Below, piece by piece: positions 10,853-22,260 of a stretch of DNA of 64,000 nucleotides. Position 1 is the stretch's first letter. Each line of letters opens with the position of its first letter. A program made the translations under genes and the position numbers. Under the pieces are notes generated by a model that worked only from the letters and a program-made list of their open reading frames with translations, made no database searches and was not told the DNA's origin. Source of the DNA: Chloranthus sessilifolius (taxonomy: Eukaryota > Streptophyta > Magnoliopsida > Chloranthales > Chloranthaceae); NCBI GenBank assembly GCA_021018995.1, contig CM037590.1, positions 80,756,097 to 80,820,096 on the forward strand, given 5' to 3'.

Positions 10853-12300
10853 TTAAAAAGCAGCTAGGCATTCATCATTGAATATAAATGAAACCTCTTG
10901 GCACAACAAGTGGCAAAGATGCTTGAAAACTTTGCTAAAGTCTTTGATGAACCTCCTGTAGAAACCAGCATGGCCCAAGAATGACCTGACTTGTTTGACA
11001 GTTTTGGGAGGGGGCAAATATGCTGTTAAATCAATTTTAGCTTGATCAACCTCTATTCCTCTTTGAGAAACAACATGTCCTAGGACAATACCTTGAGTCA
11101 CCATGAAATGACTCTTTTCCCAACTCAAAACTAGGTTGGTCTCCTCACACCTTTGCAGCACAAGGCTGAGATGGTGCAGGCATTGGCTAAAATCATCCCC
11201 ATAAATAGAGAAATCATCCATAAAAATCTCTAAAAACTTGTCAATGTTGTCAGAAAAGATAGCATACATGCATCTTTGAAAAGTGACAGTTGCATTACAT
11301 AACCCAAATGGCATCCTTCTGTATGCAAAGGTTCCAAATGGACAAGTGAATGTGGTTTTTTCTTGATCTTGAGGGTAAATAGGAATCTGGTTGTATCCTG
11401 AATAACCATCAAGAAAATAGTAAAAAGCCTTACCTGCCAACTTATCTAAAATCTGATCTATAAAAGGCAATGGGAAGTGATCTTTGCTAGTTTTCTCATT
11501 GAGCTTGCGATAGTCTTTGCATACCCTCCAACCAGTAGTCTGTCTAGTTGGAATTAGCTCACCTGAGTCTACTTCAACTACTGTGATCCCAGATTTCTTG
11601 GGCACCACCTGGGTAGGGGCCACCCATTGAGAATCTGAGATAGGGTAAATGACCCCAGCATCAAGAAGTTTGACTGCTTCCTTCATTACAACTTCCTGCA
11701 TGTGTGGGTTGAGCTTCCTTTGCATCTCTCTAGAAGGTTTAGAGCCTCTTCAAGATGAATTTTGTGCATACACACAACTGGATTTATCCCTCCCAAATCT
11801 GCAATAGTCCACCCTATTGCTCTCTTATGTCTTTTTAGTACACAAAGCAATTCTTCTTCCTGCTCAAGAGTGAGGGAAGAAGAGATTATAACTGGCAGTT
11901 TATGATTGGCTCCTAAAAAGACATATTTTAAAGATTTTGGGAGTTGCTTTAACTCCACATCTGGGGGACTGATGAGTGAAGGCAGTAGGGGTGCCTTAGA
12001 AGGTGGTGGAAGAGGTAATAAAGCAGGAGTCCATGGGTGATGCTTTGCTGGTCCTGCTTCAGAATTTACACTTTCCACTTGCTCAAGCTCAGATGTGGAA
12101 GCTTTCTCTTCCACTATTTCATTCCATACTTCTTCAAAAACATTAAACAAATCATTACCATGCAGCAGCTGAGGTAGATTTTCTTGCACAAACTCATCCA
12201 ACACATCAATGAAAAAACAGTCTTCATTTTCTAAGTGGGGCTGATGGGCTGCATTGTACATGTTCAGCTTGACTTTCATATTACCAAAAGATACTTCCAT
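10853..12300 (-). pseudogene. Protease-RT linker and reverse transcriptase (element B)
   Basis: Two overlapping frames, 12300-11686 (204 codons) and 11725-10853 (290 codons), together cover the linker and RT. The first ends with the TIADLGGINPVVCMHKI block typical of Athila pol just before RT. The second holds RT: YRKLNEKTSKDHFPLPFIDQ, GYSGYNQIPI, FTCPFGTFAYRRMPFGLC and the catalytic FMDD box at residues 168-171, followed by VLGHVVSQRGIEVDQAK. FMDD instead of YVDD is normal for this lineage. A frameshift near 11700 joins the frames, and a stop at 10853 separates RT from RNase H. Confidence 0.88.
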
Positions 12301-12315
12301 GACTCATGATCTACA

Positions 12316-12680
12316 TTATATACAAGTATTTGCAGTGGCTAAAAAGGGTTTGCCTAGGATCACAGGGATAGAAGTAGCACACTTGCTCGGCTCCATATTC
12401 AGCACAAGGAAATCAGCAGGATAAAAGAATTTGTCAATCCCAACTAAGACATCTTCAATGATCCCCATAGGCTTCCTTTCAGATCTGTCAGCTAGTTGTA
12501 AGACCACATGTGTGGGCTTCAACTCTCCTAAGCCCAGCTTCTCATATACTGAATATGGAAGCAAATTCACACTAGCTCCCAGATCTAACAAGGTCTTTTC
12601 AATGGTATGATCCCCAATGATGCAGGGGATAGTGGGGACTCCAGGGTCTTGGAGTTTTGTTGGAGTTACAATAGTCAGTA
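12316..12680 (-). pseudogene. Aspartic protease (element B)
   Basis: The protease starts near the LQDPGVPTIPCIIGDHTI block and carries the catalytic motif as DLGASVN, the form usual in Athila elements, followed by NLLPYSVYEKLGLGE and the ILGKPFLATAN flap-side block. The frame stops at 12316, where element C has a Gln codon. Retroviral-type protease cleaves gag-pol. Confidence 0.85.
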
Positions 12681-14592
12681 TTTATTTCACTTTTTCTGCT
12701 GAAAAGACTTTCTTGGACAGATGTATCCTTGATTGTCTTTTATGGGTGCAAAGGTCTTTTAAAAACTTGACATAGGCTGGAACCTGCTTGATTGCATCAA
12801 GTAGAGGTAGGTTGATCTTCACTTGCTTAAAAGATTCCATCATTTCCTTTATTTTAGCATACCCTTTATCAAAAGGGGAAAGTGCTTCCATTGCCTTAGG
12901 AAATGGCAAATGTGGGACTGCTCCCCCATTTGCAGCCTTAGCCAACTCATCATCTCTTTATTTTATTTTATTTTTTTCTTGAGGATCATCATTATCCTTC
13001 TTATTAAATATGGGTTGCTCCTATTGTACCTTCTCTTTTTCTTTTTCTGAAATTTTCAAAGGCCCACAACCTACTTGATTGTCCACCAACCTTCCACTTC
13101 TTAATGTGGTGATAGATTTGGCTTCCTCTTGTGAAGAAGAAACTTCACCTACCACATATTGTCTCCTTGGGTTGTCCATGGGTTGGCTAGGCAGCCTCCC
13201 TTCCTCTCTCTTGGTCAAAGCATTAGATAGCTGACCAAGATGGTCTTCTATCTTTTTAATGCTTTGGCTATGAGAGTGTACAGTTTGAGACAAGGGTCCT
13301 AAGTTCTGCAATAAGGTCAAAACTTGTTCCTCAAAAGAAAGTGATCTAGCAGCTGGAGGGGGTGCAACTTGCTGCACAAGCTGAGCCATAAGCTGAGTCA
13401 TGGGTTGTTGATAGTGAGGCCTTGGAAAGTAATTCTGGTGGTAGGGCTGAACATTTTTATAAGGCATGGGCTGTTGTGGCTGCTGTTGCTAGTTTGGAAA
13501 AGTATCTTGTCTCCACCTCAAGTTGGGGTGGTTTCTCCATTAGTAACCAGCAGTAGGCTGTTGTCCAAAAGACTGAGTGGCAGCCTCACGCTCCATCACT
13601 AAATCTGGAAATTGAACAACTAAAGGGCATTCCTCAAGGGAGTGAGTGGGGGACTGGCATATAACACATGCCTCCTCCACTTTAGCAGCCATGGGGGACT
13701 GCATTGCTCCCATGAGCTTATCAAACTTCTGGGTAAAACTGTCCACTTTCCTTTTCAAATCATTGTGCCCACTCACCTCATACATCTTTCCTCTTGTGGT
13801 ATTTTCTTTCACCATTCTAGGGATGTCCAAGTCCCTGGACAATGTCTCTCTCTTCATGGAGTTCTCACTGATGATGTCGAACAACTCTCATGCCTCCTCA
13901 GCAGTTTTGTGGAGGTAAGTACCACCACAAGAAGCATATACCATATCTCTGCTTTTAGACTCAATTCCCTGATAGAAACTTTGAACAAGCTACCATTCAA
14001 GGATTTGATGATGGGAACATTTCTTCAGGAGTTCTTTGAATCTCTCCCATGCTTGTTGAAAGTCCTCAGTTGGGTCTTGAGAAAATGAGATAATGCACTT
14101 CCTCAACTAGCTTGTCTTGGACATGGGGAAAAACTTGGCCAAAAACTGACATTGAAGATCACTCTAGGACTGAATACTGTTGGGTGGGAGCATTGACAAC
14201 CAAGTTCTGGCTCTATCCTTTAATGAAAAAGGAAAGAGTCTCATCCTGATTGCTTCCTCCCCCAAACCTGTAATATTGAATGTAGTGCACAGTCCTAGAA
14301 ATTCATCAATATGTTTATATGGGTCTTCTTTGGTCAGGTCATAGAACGAGGGTAGCATTTGGATTATGGAAGACTTGATCTCATAGTTCCCTTGAATAGC
14401 AGGGAATTGAATGCATAAGGGGGAATTGTAAACCCCTGGTGCATTGAATTCCTTCAAGGTTCTAGGTTGCTCACCCATTTCAGTAGATTCAGATGCAACA
14501 GATGTGGGTGAGATTTGTTTAGACCTAAGAATTCTTTCAACCTATAGATTTAATGGAACAATCTGAGGATTGAGAATTCTCCTTCCAAACAT
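12681..14592 (-). pseudogene. gag: Gag and gag-protease linker (element B)
   Basis: The start is taken at the ATG at 14592 (MFGRRIL), matching MLGRRS of element C. Blocks in order: PRTLKEFNAPGVYNSPLCIQ, EDPYKHIDEFLGLCTTFNI, RLFPFSLKDRARTWLSMLPP, DASCGGTYLHKTAEEA, a CVICQSPTHSLEECP zinc-knuckle-like segment, a Gln-rich stretch, and SSSQEEAKSITTLRSGR before protease. At least eight nonsense codons interrupt it; those at 14164, 14107, 13990 and 13888 replace Trp or Gln codons that are intact in A or C and fit C-to-T or G-to-A changes. The leader 14593-14906 holds no gene. Confidence 0.85.
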
Positions 14593-14906
14593 ACACCACT
14601 CAAAATCTTAATGCACACAAGATATAGAGCAAATTTAACACAACAATCAGGAAAAAGCACAATTAACTAATATATCTACAAATCCACAGATCAAAAAAAT
14701 AAAAGGAGTAGAGGGATGCAAACTTTAGCACAACCTCTAGCATAATGCCCTTCCTTAGACATAGCTTCCAATCTGTTAAAAACAACAAAAACTATTCCAA
14801 AACAGCCAAAACTTTCAAAAGTAGTTAGTGAAAAACTAAATAGTCTATTACAGATCTACAATCTATACTAAAACAAACTTAGATCTACCAATTTTAAGCA
14901 CACAGA

Positions 14907-14924
14907 TCCCCGGCAGCGGTGTAA
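14907..14924 (-). other. Primer binding site (tRNA-Asp type), element B
   Basis: The minus strand reads TTACACCGCTGCCGGGGA, 14 of 18 matches to the tRNA-Asp complement, five bases inside the LTR start at 14930. Confidence 0.8.
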
Positions 14925-15961
14925 AAACTTGTTGGCTTCTTACCTTGTGTTCAAAAAGAGGTTTAAAATCACACAATTAAAAGATCTATTGGTTACATAC
15001 ACCAAGGCAAGCAGACACACAAAGCTGTAAGTATTCAAGGCCTGTTGTAACAAGTTTTAAAGGGTAAGTAAGGGTATATCCACAAGGAAATGTGAGCTAA
15101 AAATTAAGTAAATCTTCATATCTAAGGCAGATCTGGCACCCTACCTAATACTAAAATAGCAAAAGAGAGAGGATAGGTTTTAAGGGGTTGTCACTTTAAA
15201 CTAAACTATAGAAACATAATTGAATGCAGAAATGAATTGAGATTAAATCCAGAGTTCAAATCTTACAAGTGAGGGGAATTTTTGGTAAAATTAAAAATAG
15301 AAAATGGAGAGAAACAACTTGGAGTTTGGTCTTGCTGCAATTTGGTTGAGCTGACAGTGTCACAAAGAATTCAGAGTGCATCAATCCCTCATCTGGCTAT
15401 AAGCACAGCTGCGGGGTAAAAGGATCTGATCTAAGCCAGAGATTTGGATTGATCTTAAGGCTATGATCTGTCCACTTCAATGGTCACAGATCATCCAATA
15501 GATTCACCCCATTCTCAAGTTTCCATCAGAACATTATAATCACTACAAATGTTGCAACTGCCAGGCCACAGACACAGGCAATTGTAGGAATATCATACCT
15601 AGGGAGATAAAATGGTATCTAAGAGGTCTACCAGTTAAGTGGGTGAGCTATTCCCATCTACACAAATTCGATCGAGCACCAAATGAAACCAAATGAACTA
15701 TGGATCTAATTACATCAATTAAACCAACATTGCATTGAAATAAACTCACTATACAATGAAATGCTCTCAGATTTATAGTTTGTGTATTATCTAACCCTCG
15801 ATAACACTTTCAACCTTCCCCAATTACAGATCCAACCTCACTCCTTGCTGCTCCAAGGAAATTAGCCAACCATAGTTGGGCTAAAAGAGAGAATATGAAA
15901 GAATTTTGAAGCAGGCTCTAATCTCGAGAATTGATCCCCCCTCTTTCTGACTGCTTCCCTC

Positions 15962-15970
15962 CTTATATAG
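15962..15970 (-). promoter_or_regulatory. LTR TATA box, element B
   Basis: The plus strand CTTATATAG gives CTATATAAG on the minus strand, about 260 bases downstream (minus sense) of the motif array. Confidence 0.65.
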
Positions 15971-16219
15971 CTCTCCCCTTTAACCTCAGATCTATTTTTC
16001 CCGCCAATCACACCTCAACTGGAATAATTCTGTTATTCCCTCTTTTATTCCCCTTCTAGAAGGCTCTCTCAGTTAGTTAGAGTTGGGAGAGAGCACGTGG
16101 GTCAGTTAGGGTTTCTCAGGATACTTCTAGAAACTTTGTGCCGGCCACCAAAGTGCCTCGGATTGTGTGTAGCAGGTCACCAACTTGCAGCATGTGCACA
16201 ACAGCTTTTCTGAGAAGTC

Positions 16220-16640
16220 CTTCAATCGATTTTGATAGGTTCTTAAGGCTTTCAAAAAGTTCTAGACAGGCCTTCTATTCCTTGCGCTAGGATTCAGGAT
16301 CCTTTTGATAGGTTTCAATAGGTTGGTGCTAAAAATAAAGCTCCAGCATCCACAGCCTTCATCTGGTGTGTTTAATAGGTTGGGTGATCCTTTCGATAGG
16401 TTGATTTCTACGCAATAAGTTTCGATAGGTTCTCTTCTGGCTCCTATCGATAGGTTTTCAGACTTTTCGATAGGTTCAGTTCAAGCTCAGGCAACCATTC
16501 GATAGGATGCTCCCTTTTTATTTCCGACTGCGCGATAGGTTCTAGATCCTATCGAATACTCCCATCCTCACGACTTCTTCCTTTTTTTCAGCCTTCAGAT
16601 CCAATCGACAGGTTCCAGTAACCTCTCAATAGGTTGTTTT
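16220..16640 (-). repeat. YCGATAGGTT motif array in LTR B
   Basis: About 13 copies of a 10-nt word, in plus orientation TCGATAGGTT with variants AATAGGTT, GACAGGTT and GATAGGAT, sit 15-60 bases apart. Two copies are joined as a palindrome, CCTATCGATAGG, near 16444-16455. The spacers are unrelated, so this is not a simple tandem repeat. Confidence 0.7.
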
Positions 16641-16861
16641 TAGCCTGTTTTCACTCCTTTAAAGTTGCTTTACTATTGTTGCATGCTCTAAGTGGGCCAT
16701 TGTTGGGTCTGAACTGCACTAAGAGATGGATTTCTATACTATGACTGCCTTTTACTGCTAGCTACAAGACATACTCAACAAGCATTTATTAGTCCACTCA
16801 TAGGTCTATCAAAGCTCATGTTAAGGGATGAAAAGTGGTACTTTTCAGAGATTACTAGCCT

Positions 16862-18079
16862 GTAGCAGTTCCATTCCAAATCTCAGGACTAACTTACGAT
16901 CCCCATCAGGTTCTGCTCAGTTATGAACAGATAGATGTCAATGCCGGTAGCAGTAAAGAGGGGGCAGTGGATTTTGTTATCAGGTCAAGTTAAATCTCCA
17001 AACAACCAAAAATACCAACACCAGTCTGGCCAGAAGGAAAGAAGGAAACTACTGCAGTAAACTCGTTCGAGAAAATGAGCCGAGAACACATATTAGAAAC
17101 CCAGCTGAACAGAATGTTGGCCCATATCATAGTATGGGATCTGTTAATGACATCCCCTCTTCATTTTCAAGTTTTGATCAGGGTATTAAAAAATGTACAT
17201 GTATCTATCCAAGTAAGCCCTGATGAAGTGGGACAGATAATTGGGCAAGTGTTGGCCCCCAATGCTATCTCTTTTTTAATTGCCAATCTGCTAGAGGAAG
17301 GAAATAATCATTCCAAACCCCTCAACATCACCATGGAAGCCGGAAATTTGGTGGTTCAGTTTGTATTTATAGACAACAGATTATCTTTGAATGTATGCCC
17401 TTTGAGGACCGCTACCAAGATAGGGGTAAAACCTTCCAATTTCAGGCCAGCAAGGTCAAGCGCCAGGGGATTTGATAACACGAGAAGAGAAATAATCGGA
17501 GAGGTTGATCTTAAGCTCATGATTGGGCCAATGACCTTTGTCATACCATTCCAAGTAATGGACATCAAATCCTCATTCAATCTGCTTTTATGGCGCCCAT
17601 GGTTACATGAGGTCAGGGCAATACCTTCCACTCTACACCAAAAGTTTAGATTTGTGTCGAAGCAGAAAATCACCACCATGCACATGACCAAAGACACAGA
17701 CCTTCATAGTTTTGAATATGATGTGTCAACGATAATCCCTGAGCCCCTCGAAAGGATTACTATGGAGACTGATGGAGGAATGGTCGCAGTCGTAGCCATG
17801 CTCCAGAAATGGGACTATCAGAAAGGTAAGAAGCTAGGACCGCGATTGCAAGGCAGAAAGGAGCCAGTCATGGCCAAGGGCAGACAACAAGTCAGATTTG
17901 GGTTAGGTTACAAACCTATTAAAGAAGTCCGAGAAGCCAAGGAAAAGGCTCGAATCATTGCTACAGTAAAAGCTTGGGGAATTGACCTAGAGGAGGAATC
18001 CCGTCCTAGGCCTCACATTCAAAATACCTTCATGAGTGCAGGTAATCAATCACATAATTTACCATTTTATCGCCCTTAA
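16862..18079 (+). pseudogene. Aspartic protease region with degenerate G-patch (T1)
   Basis: The frame is open from 16862 apart from one stop near 16990; the 334-codon part starts at 17075. The Tat-type block LNRMLAHIIVWDLLMTSP precedes the protease. The protease active site reads IDNRLSLNV, where Tat elements have D-[TN]-G-[SA]; the Gly is replaced by Arg, so activity is doubtful. The LLLWRPWLHEVRAIPSTLHQ block is the conserved protease C-terminus with Gly replaced by Trp. After it, KKLGPRLQGRKEP and RFGLGYKP form a weak G-patch, an RNA-binding motif known from Tat elements. Protease would cleave the polyprotein. Confidence 0.8.
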
Positions 18080-18244
18080 CTTAGTGATGCTAGGGTTTAG
18101 ATTGCTACTAATGAGTTAATGATATGAAAATATTAAAGAAAAAAGTAAAAGAGAGCCTAAGTGTTAATCTTTGTCAAAATAAACTCAAAAAGTAGTAAAA
18201 AAAATATTGAGCGTTAAAGAGGATTCACCAATAGAAGAAAACTG

Positions 18245-18490
18245 AGAAATCGTAATTAACAATTTTGCGCTACTACTGAAGTAAAAAGAACAAAGAAAGA
18301 AATAAGAAATCAAAATTTTACGATTCTTCAGAAAGCGAGAAAAGAGTAAAGATGACACAGAAGAAAAAGCGATCGTTTGTTATAGAAAATTGTTTAGTAT
18401 GAAAGCCATGAAAAAGTAGAAAATCATGATTTACGATTTTCTAAAGAAGCAAGAAAAAGAAGAGACAATTGTAATTTACGATTGCAATTA
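18245..18490 (+). repeat. ATTTACGATT motif array in S1
   Basis: Copies or inverted copies lie near 18249, 18316, 18430 and 18474. Two are embedded in larger palindromes (AAATCATGATTT and CAATTGTAATTTACGATTG). The array lies upstream of the S1 TATA box. Confidence 0.5.
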
Positions 18491-18782
18491 TAAAAGCTTT
18501 CCCGCAGCTATCTGCTGCTGCTGATCATGTGAGTGAGAGTTATAACCGCCATGTACTGAATTAGAAGATCTCTAGAATTAGAAGTCTGCTGAACGGATCT
18601 AAGAAGATTGATGAAGAAAAAGTTTGAAGGACTCTACTACTGAAAATTAAAGAACACTCTAGAAGCGCATCAACTAAAGAAAGCAAGGAAAAATAAAATT
18701 AGGAATTAGAGTTATATTAGGAGTCTTTTATTTTTAGTAGTTTATTTTATTAGAATTAGATCTTTGTAAACCGACTCCTTAT

Positions 18783-18796
18783 GATATATAAATAAG
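18783..18796 (+). promoter_or_regulatory. TATA box of S1
   Basis: GATATATAAATAAG fits a plant TATA box in plus orientation, consistent with the orientation of the LTR 3' end. Confidence 0.5.
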
Positions 18797-19570
18797 AGAG
18801 CTTGGTATAGGATTAAGCATCGAAGAATTTCAGCATCAATTGACGCCTGAGGTTGGATTTTCTTTTGATCAAAGTTGTGTAACATACTTAGAATAGATTA
18901 GATATCAAAGGTTTCTCAAGAGCAATTGACGACTGCAATTGAGTGCTAAAGATTAGTGTAGATATCTATAGTTTCTCAGGAGCAATTGACGACTGCGACT
19001 GAGGGATGAAGGATATATTTTGCTTTGCTTTTTAGTTTAAATTTTATTTGCTTTGTAACCATCTCCAAGTTTTAATTTGAATTGATGGCTCAGGTTAGAA
19101 TTTGCAGATTAGTGTAATGGATTTCACTTTTCCATCTTCAGTTTTCTAAGGTTTGATTGACGCCCAGATTTTAGGAAGTTGTTGATTAGATTAAATATAT
19201 TGATAGGATCTTAGGCTTGATTGATGACCAATGCTAGGAGACTAGAAATATAGTGTAATGGTACTATTTAAATTCATAAATATCCAATAGCTGTATATTA
19301 AGATTAATGACCTTAATCAGAAGGAGGATTTAGATTTATTTTTTGCATTTTAGATTAGAAACCATTCTTTTATTCATATTTCTCCAGTAGAGTACATCTT
19401 AAAGATAAATAGAAGTTTTTAAAATAAGGATTTAAATAAAAAATATAAATAAAGAAATAATTAGATAAACAAACTTCCTCGTGGGAACGATCCTATGGTA
19501 GTACTATAATTTCCATTGTGCAATTGCAATAGGTTAAGTGTTGAATTTAACATAAATATAATACATCATA

Positions 19571-20093
19571 ATCGACAAGTCAGGAATTGTGAAGATTGAT
19601 AAGAATGGGGCAACACGGCTAACCCCACACAGACTGGCAGCCCTTGTCCACCCTACCAATCCCCAAGTCATCCCCCCAACCTGGAAATAGACCTAGCCAC
19701 TCTATCCCTTTTTGAGGAAGAGTTTTCCATGCTTGCACAATCCCCCCTGTATTAAACCACCACAGGACCATACTGATATTCGAAGACAAGGTCCCGGACG
19801 AGCCCAGGATCAACATGATGGAGGCCGACTTTGAAGATTCATATCAATCAGCCTCCTCCATCCAAGCTGGTAAAGGGACAGCATCTCAAGTATGGAATTG
19901 GGTGTCTGTGCTAGAAGCAGCAAGTGGCCTGAAATTCGACACCCGCTTCCCAAAAAAATAACCTGTAAAAAGTGGGATCAGCCCTTGGCAAGCAATACCG
20001 TGTATATATAGGGACCCGCTCTACCAAAGGCCCATTTCTGAAGAAAAGGAAAAATCTAAAAAATTAAAAGAAATTTAAAATAATTAAAACAAA
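19571..20093 (+). pseudogene. Degraded T1 protease-RT linker
   Basis: No continuous frame remains. Short stretches in shifting frames look like former coding sequence between protease and RT, but no conserved block can be named. It lies between S1 and the first RT frame and is read as decayed T1. Confidence 0.4.
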
Positions 20094-21203
20094 TTGTCTT
20101 TCAAAATTCCTAAGAAAATCAGAGAAAATGATGCCTTAATTGAAAAGCCCATCCCACGTGAAACCGACCCCTTTCCTGGAGAAATACAAGAGGAGGTAGG
20201 AGTCACGAGTCTAGACGAGAAAATCCCAACCGAGGAGCTCCCCAATGAGTTCCTTGACCGGTTTGTCGATTTTGAGCATGGCCTTACCCCTATTGTTGAA
20301 GAAATAGAGGACGTCAATCTAGGGACCGAGGAGATTCCTAGAATCACTAAGATCGGAACGTCGCTGCCTCCCAAGAAAAGCAAAGGCATGATTAACTTCC
20401 TTCGATCATACCAAGACGTCTTTACATGGTCGTACGAGGACATGCCTGGTTTGGATACCGATTTGGTCAAGCATGAGTTGTCGCTCTATCCAGATGTCAA
20501 GCCGCTTAAGCAGAAGTTAAGACGTCTCCGGCCAGAATGGATGTTGAAAGTAAAGGATGAAGTCATCAAATAATATGACGCAGGGTTTCTAATAATCTCC
20601 AAATACCCGCAGTGGCTAGCCAACATCGTCCCGGTATCGAAGAAGGATGGAAAGGTTCGCATGTGCATCGACTTAAAAAACCTAAACAAGGCGAGCCCGA
20701 AAGACGACTTCCCATTGCCACACATCGATATCTTGGTTGATAACACTGCTAGGCATGAGATGCTCTCATTTATGGATGGATTCTCTAGGTATAATTAGAT
20801 CAAGATGGCTGAGGTAGACCGCGAGAAGACAGCATTCATCACTTTATGGGGAACTTTCTGTTATCGGGTCATTCCATTCAGATTAAAATATGGCAGGGCA
20901 ACGTACCAAAGGGCCATGACGGCACTGTTCCATGATATGATGCACCGAGAAATTGAAGTATATGATGATGACATGATAGCCAAGTCACCAGAGAGAAGTG
21001 ACCATCTGATAAACCTCCAAAAGCTATTTGAGAGGCTGAGAAAATATAGGTTGCGTCTGAACCCTCAGAAATGCGCATTCGGTGCCACGTCAGGAAAATT
21101 ACTGTGCTTCATCATTAGCAGAAGAGGCATCAAGGTTGATCCCATCAATGTAAAAGCCATCGTCAAAATGTTATCGCCGAGAAAGAGGTCAGAGGCTTCC
21201 TAG
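20094..21203 (+). pseudogene. Reverse transcriptase (T1, Tat type)
   Basis: Two frames, 20094-20573 and 20805-21203, in different frames, cover RT. The first has INFLRSYQDVFTWSYEDMPG and PDVKPLKQKLRRLRPEW, the Tat RT entry. Between them, with stops at 20571 and 20796, lie the DLKNLNKASPKDDFPLPHID and FMDGFSRYN blocks. The second has ATYQRAMTALFHDMM and the catalytic box as VYDDDMIAKS (residues 52-61), where YVDD is expected; the Val-to-Asp change would probably harm polymerase function. The stop at 20796 replaces a Gln codon. A shift near 21180 ends the frame. Confidence 0.85.
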
Positions 21204-21760
21204 GTAGGATACAATACATCAATCGGTTCATCACACAGCTAACTCCTATCTGCATGCCGATCTTTAAGACTCACCTATTGAATGGAACGATGACTGTCAG
21301 GCAGCATTTGATAAGATCAAGGGTTACCTTCTCAACCCACCGGTGTTGGTACGGCTCGAACCAGGGAGACCACTCTTAATATACCTCGCTACAACAAAAG
21401 TTTCAATGGGATGCGTCCTAGGGTAGCATGATGTGACAGGAAGAAGAGAGCAGGCCATCTATTACTTGAGCAAGAAATTCACTGGCTACGAGACACACTA
21501 TTCTCATTTGGAGAAAGCATGCTTGGCTTTCATATGGGCTACCCAGAGGCTTCGTCACTACTTGCTATCTCAACTCGTTCTACTCTTAGCACGGATGGAT
21601 CCGTTAAAGTACTTGTTTGAGAGGCCGACTCTCATTGGCCGAACTGTACGCTGACAGCTTCTGTTATCTGAATTCAACATCACATATGTCACTCAAGAGT
21701 CGATCAAGGGGCAAGCACTCACTGATCATCTTGCCGAGAATCTGTTACTTGACTATGAGC
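21204..21760 (+). pseudogene. First RNase H domain (T1)
   Basis: After the RT end, similarity continues in broken frames: a KGYLLNPPVLVRLEPGRPL block near 21320-21375, then AIYYLSKKFTGYETHYSHLE and KACLAFIWATQRLRHYL (21455-21570), the Glu-containing helix of the gypsy RNase H. The first catalytic Asp region is altered (LATTKVSMGCVLG). It joins RT to the second RNase H. Confidence 0.7.
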
Positions 21761-21762
21761 CT

Positions 21763-22260
21763 TTGAGGACAAAATTCCCCAATGAAGACATTTTGTTTAT
21801 GACAGAGGACGATACAGTGGAGATGGAGGAGTCCTGGGTGATGCACTTCAATGGGGCAGTAAATGCCGAATGCCAGAGAATTGGCACTATTTTAATCTCA
21901 CCAAAAGGATCTCACGTCCCGGTCTCAATCAAGCTTAATTTTCCCTGCACCAACAACATGGCCGAGTATGAAGCCTGTGCAGCTGGCTTACAGGCAACTC
22001 TGGACCTAAGTGTAGCTCATCTCAGGGTGTTTGGTGACTCACAGGTAATCATATGCCAAATAAACAGAGATTGGAAGATGAAGGATGAGAAGCTAATCCC
22101 ATACCATGAGAACCTGGAGGATCTAATCGTGTGTTTTGACGATATTACGTTCTCTTGTGTCCTGCGAGCAAGAAATCACTTTGCCAATGTGTCAGTAACT
22201 TTGGCATCAATGGTAGAAATTCCATATGGTGTCGAGATGAAGCCGATCATGATTGAATAA
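21763..22260 (+). pseudogene. Second RNase H domain (T1, Tat-specific)
   Basis: A 165-codon frame carries the plant-acquired RNase H of Tat elements: WVMHFNGAVNAECQRIGTI, CTNNMAEYEACAAGLQATL and LRVFGDSQVIICQIN. The Glu (residue 68 or 70) and Asp 92 are present, but the first catalytic Asp (FDGA in relatives) is Asn at residue 30, so activity is unlikely. A dual RNase H is the best single argument for the Tat lineage. The frame ends at a stop where the integrase linker starts. Confidence 0.85.

Larger units (their letters stand above)
9931..16857 (-). mobile_element. Athila-type element B, truncated in integrase
   Basis: Minus-strand order: 5' LTR (16857-14930), tRNA-Asp primer site (14924-14907), gag, protease, RT, RNase H and the start of integrase, ending at about 9931. 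Integrase core, any env-like gene and the 3' LTR are missing. The coding domains align with element C, but the LTR sequence is different, so B is a separate family. Many nonsense codons mark it as inactive. The right LTR end borders the T1 coding region directly, so B probably inserted into or recombined with T1; no target duplication can be checked because the left end is lost. Confidence 0.85.
14930..16857 (-). repeat. 5' LTR of element B
   Basis: The LTR begins TGTTGGC in plus orientation beside the primer site. Its other end lies just after the GATGAAAAGTGGTACTTTTCA block that C and D also carry near their LTR ends; the last bases are altered (TTACTA where TTAACA is expected), so the edge at 16857 is approximate. 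It contains a TATA box (15962-15970) and a motif array (16220-16640). No long frame is present. Confidence 0.8.
18085..19570 (+). repeat. Solo-LTR-like insertion S1 inside T1
   Basis: The segment runs from TGATGCTAGGG to ATACATCA, matching the TG...CA rule with TGATG/CATCA inverted ends. It contains a TATA box (18783-18796), repeats of an AGCAATTGACGACTGC word at about 18900-18990, and a 3' end resembling plant LTR 3' ends (GTGGGAACGATCC, then GTGCAATTGCAATAGG). It carries no long frame and splits T1 between protease and RT. No clean target duplication is visible, so the ends are approximate. In Ogre elements an intron lies at the equivalent place, but this block looks like an LTR. Confidence 0.6.

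Noticed and set aside
18080..20093. Ogre-type intron between protease and RT of T1
   Set aside because: The position fits, but the block has LTR-like ends, a TATA box and an LTR-type 3' end, so a solo LTR explains it better.
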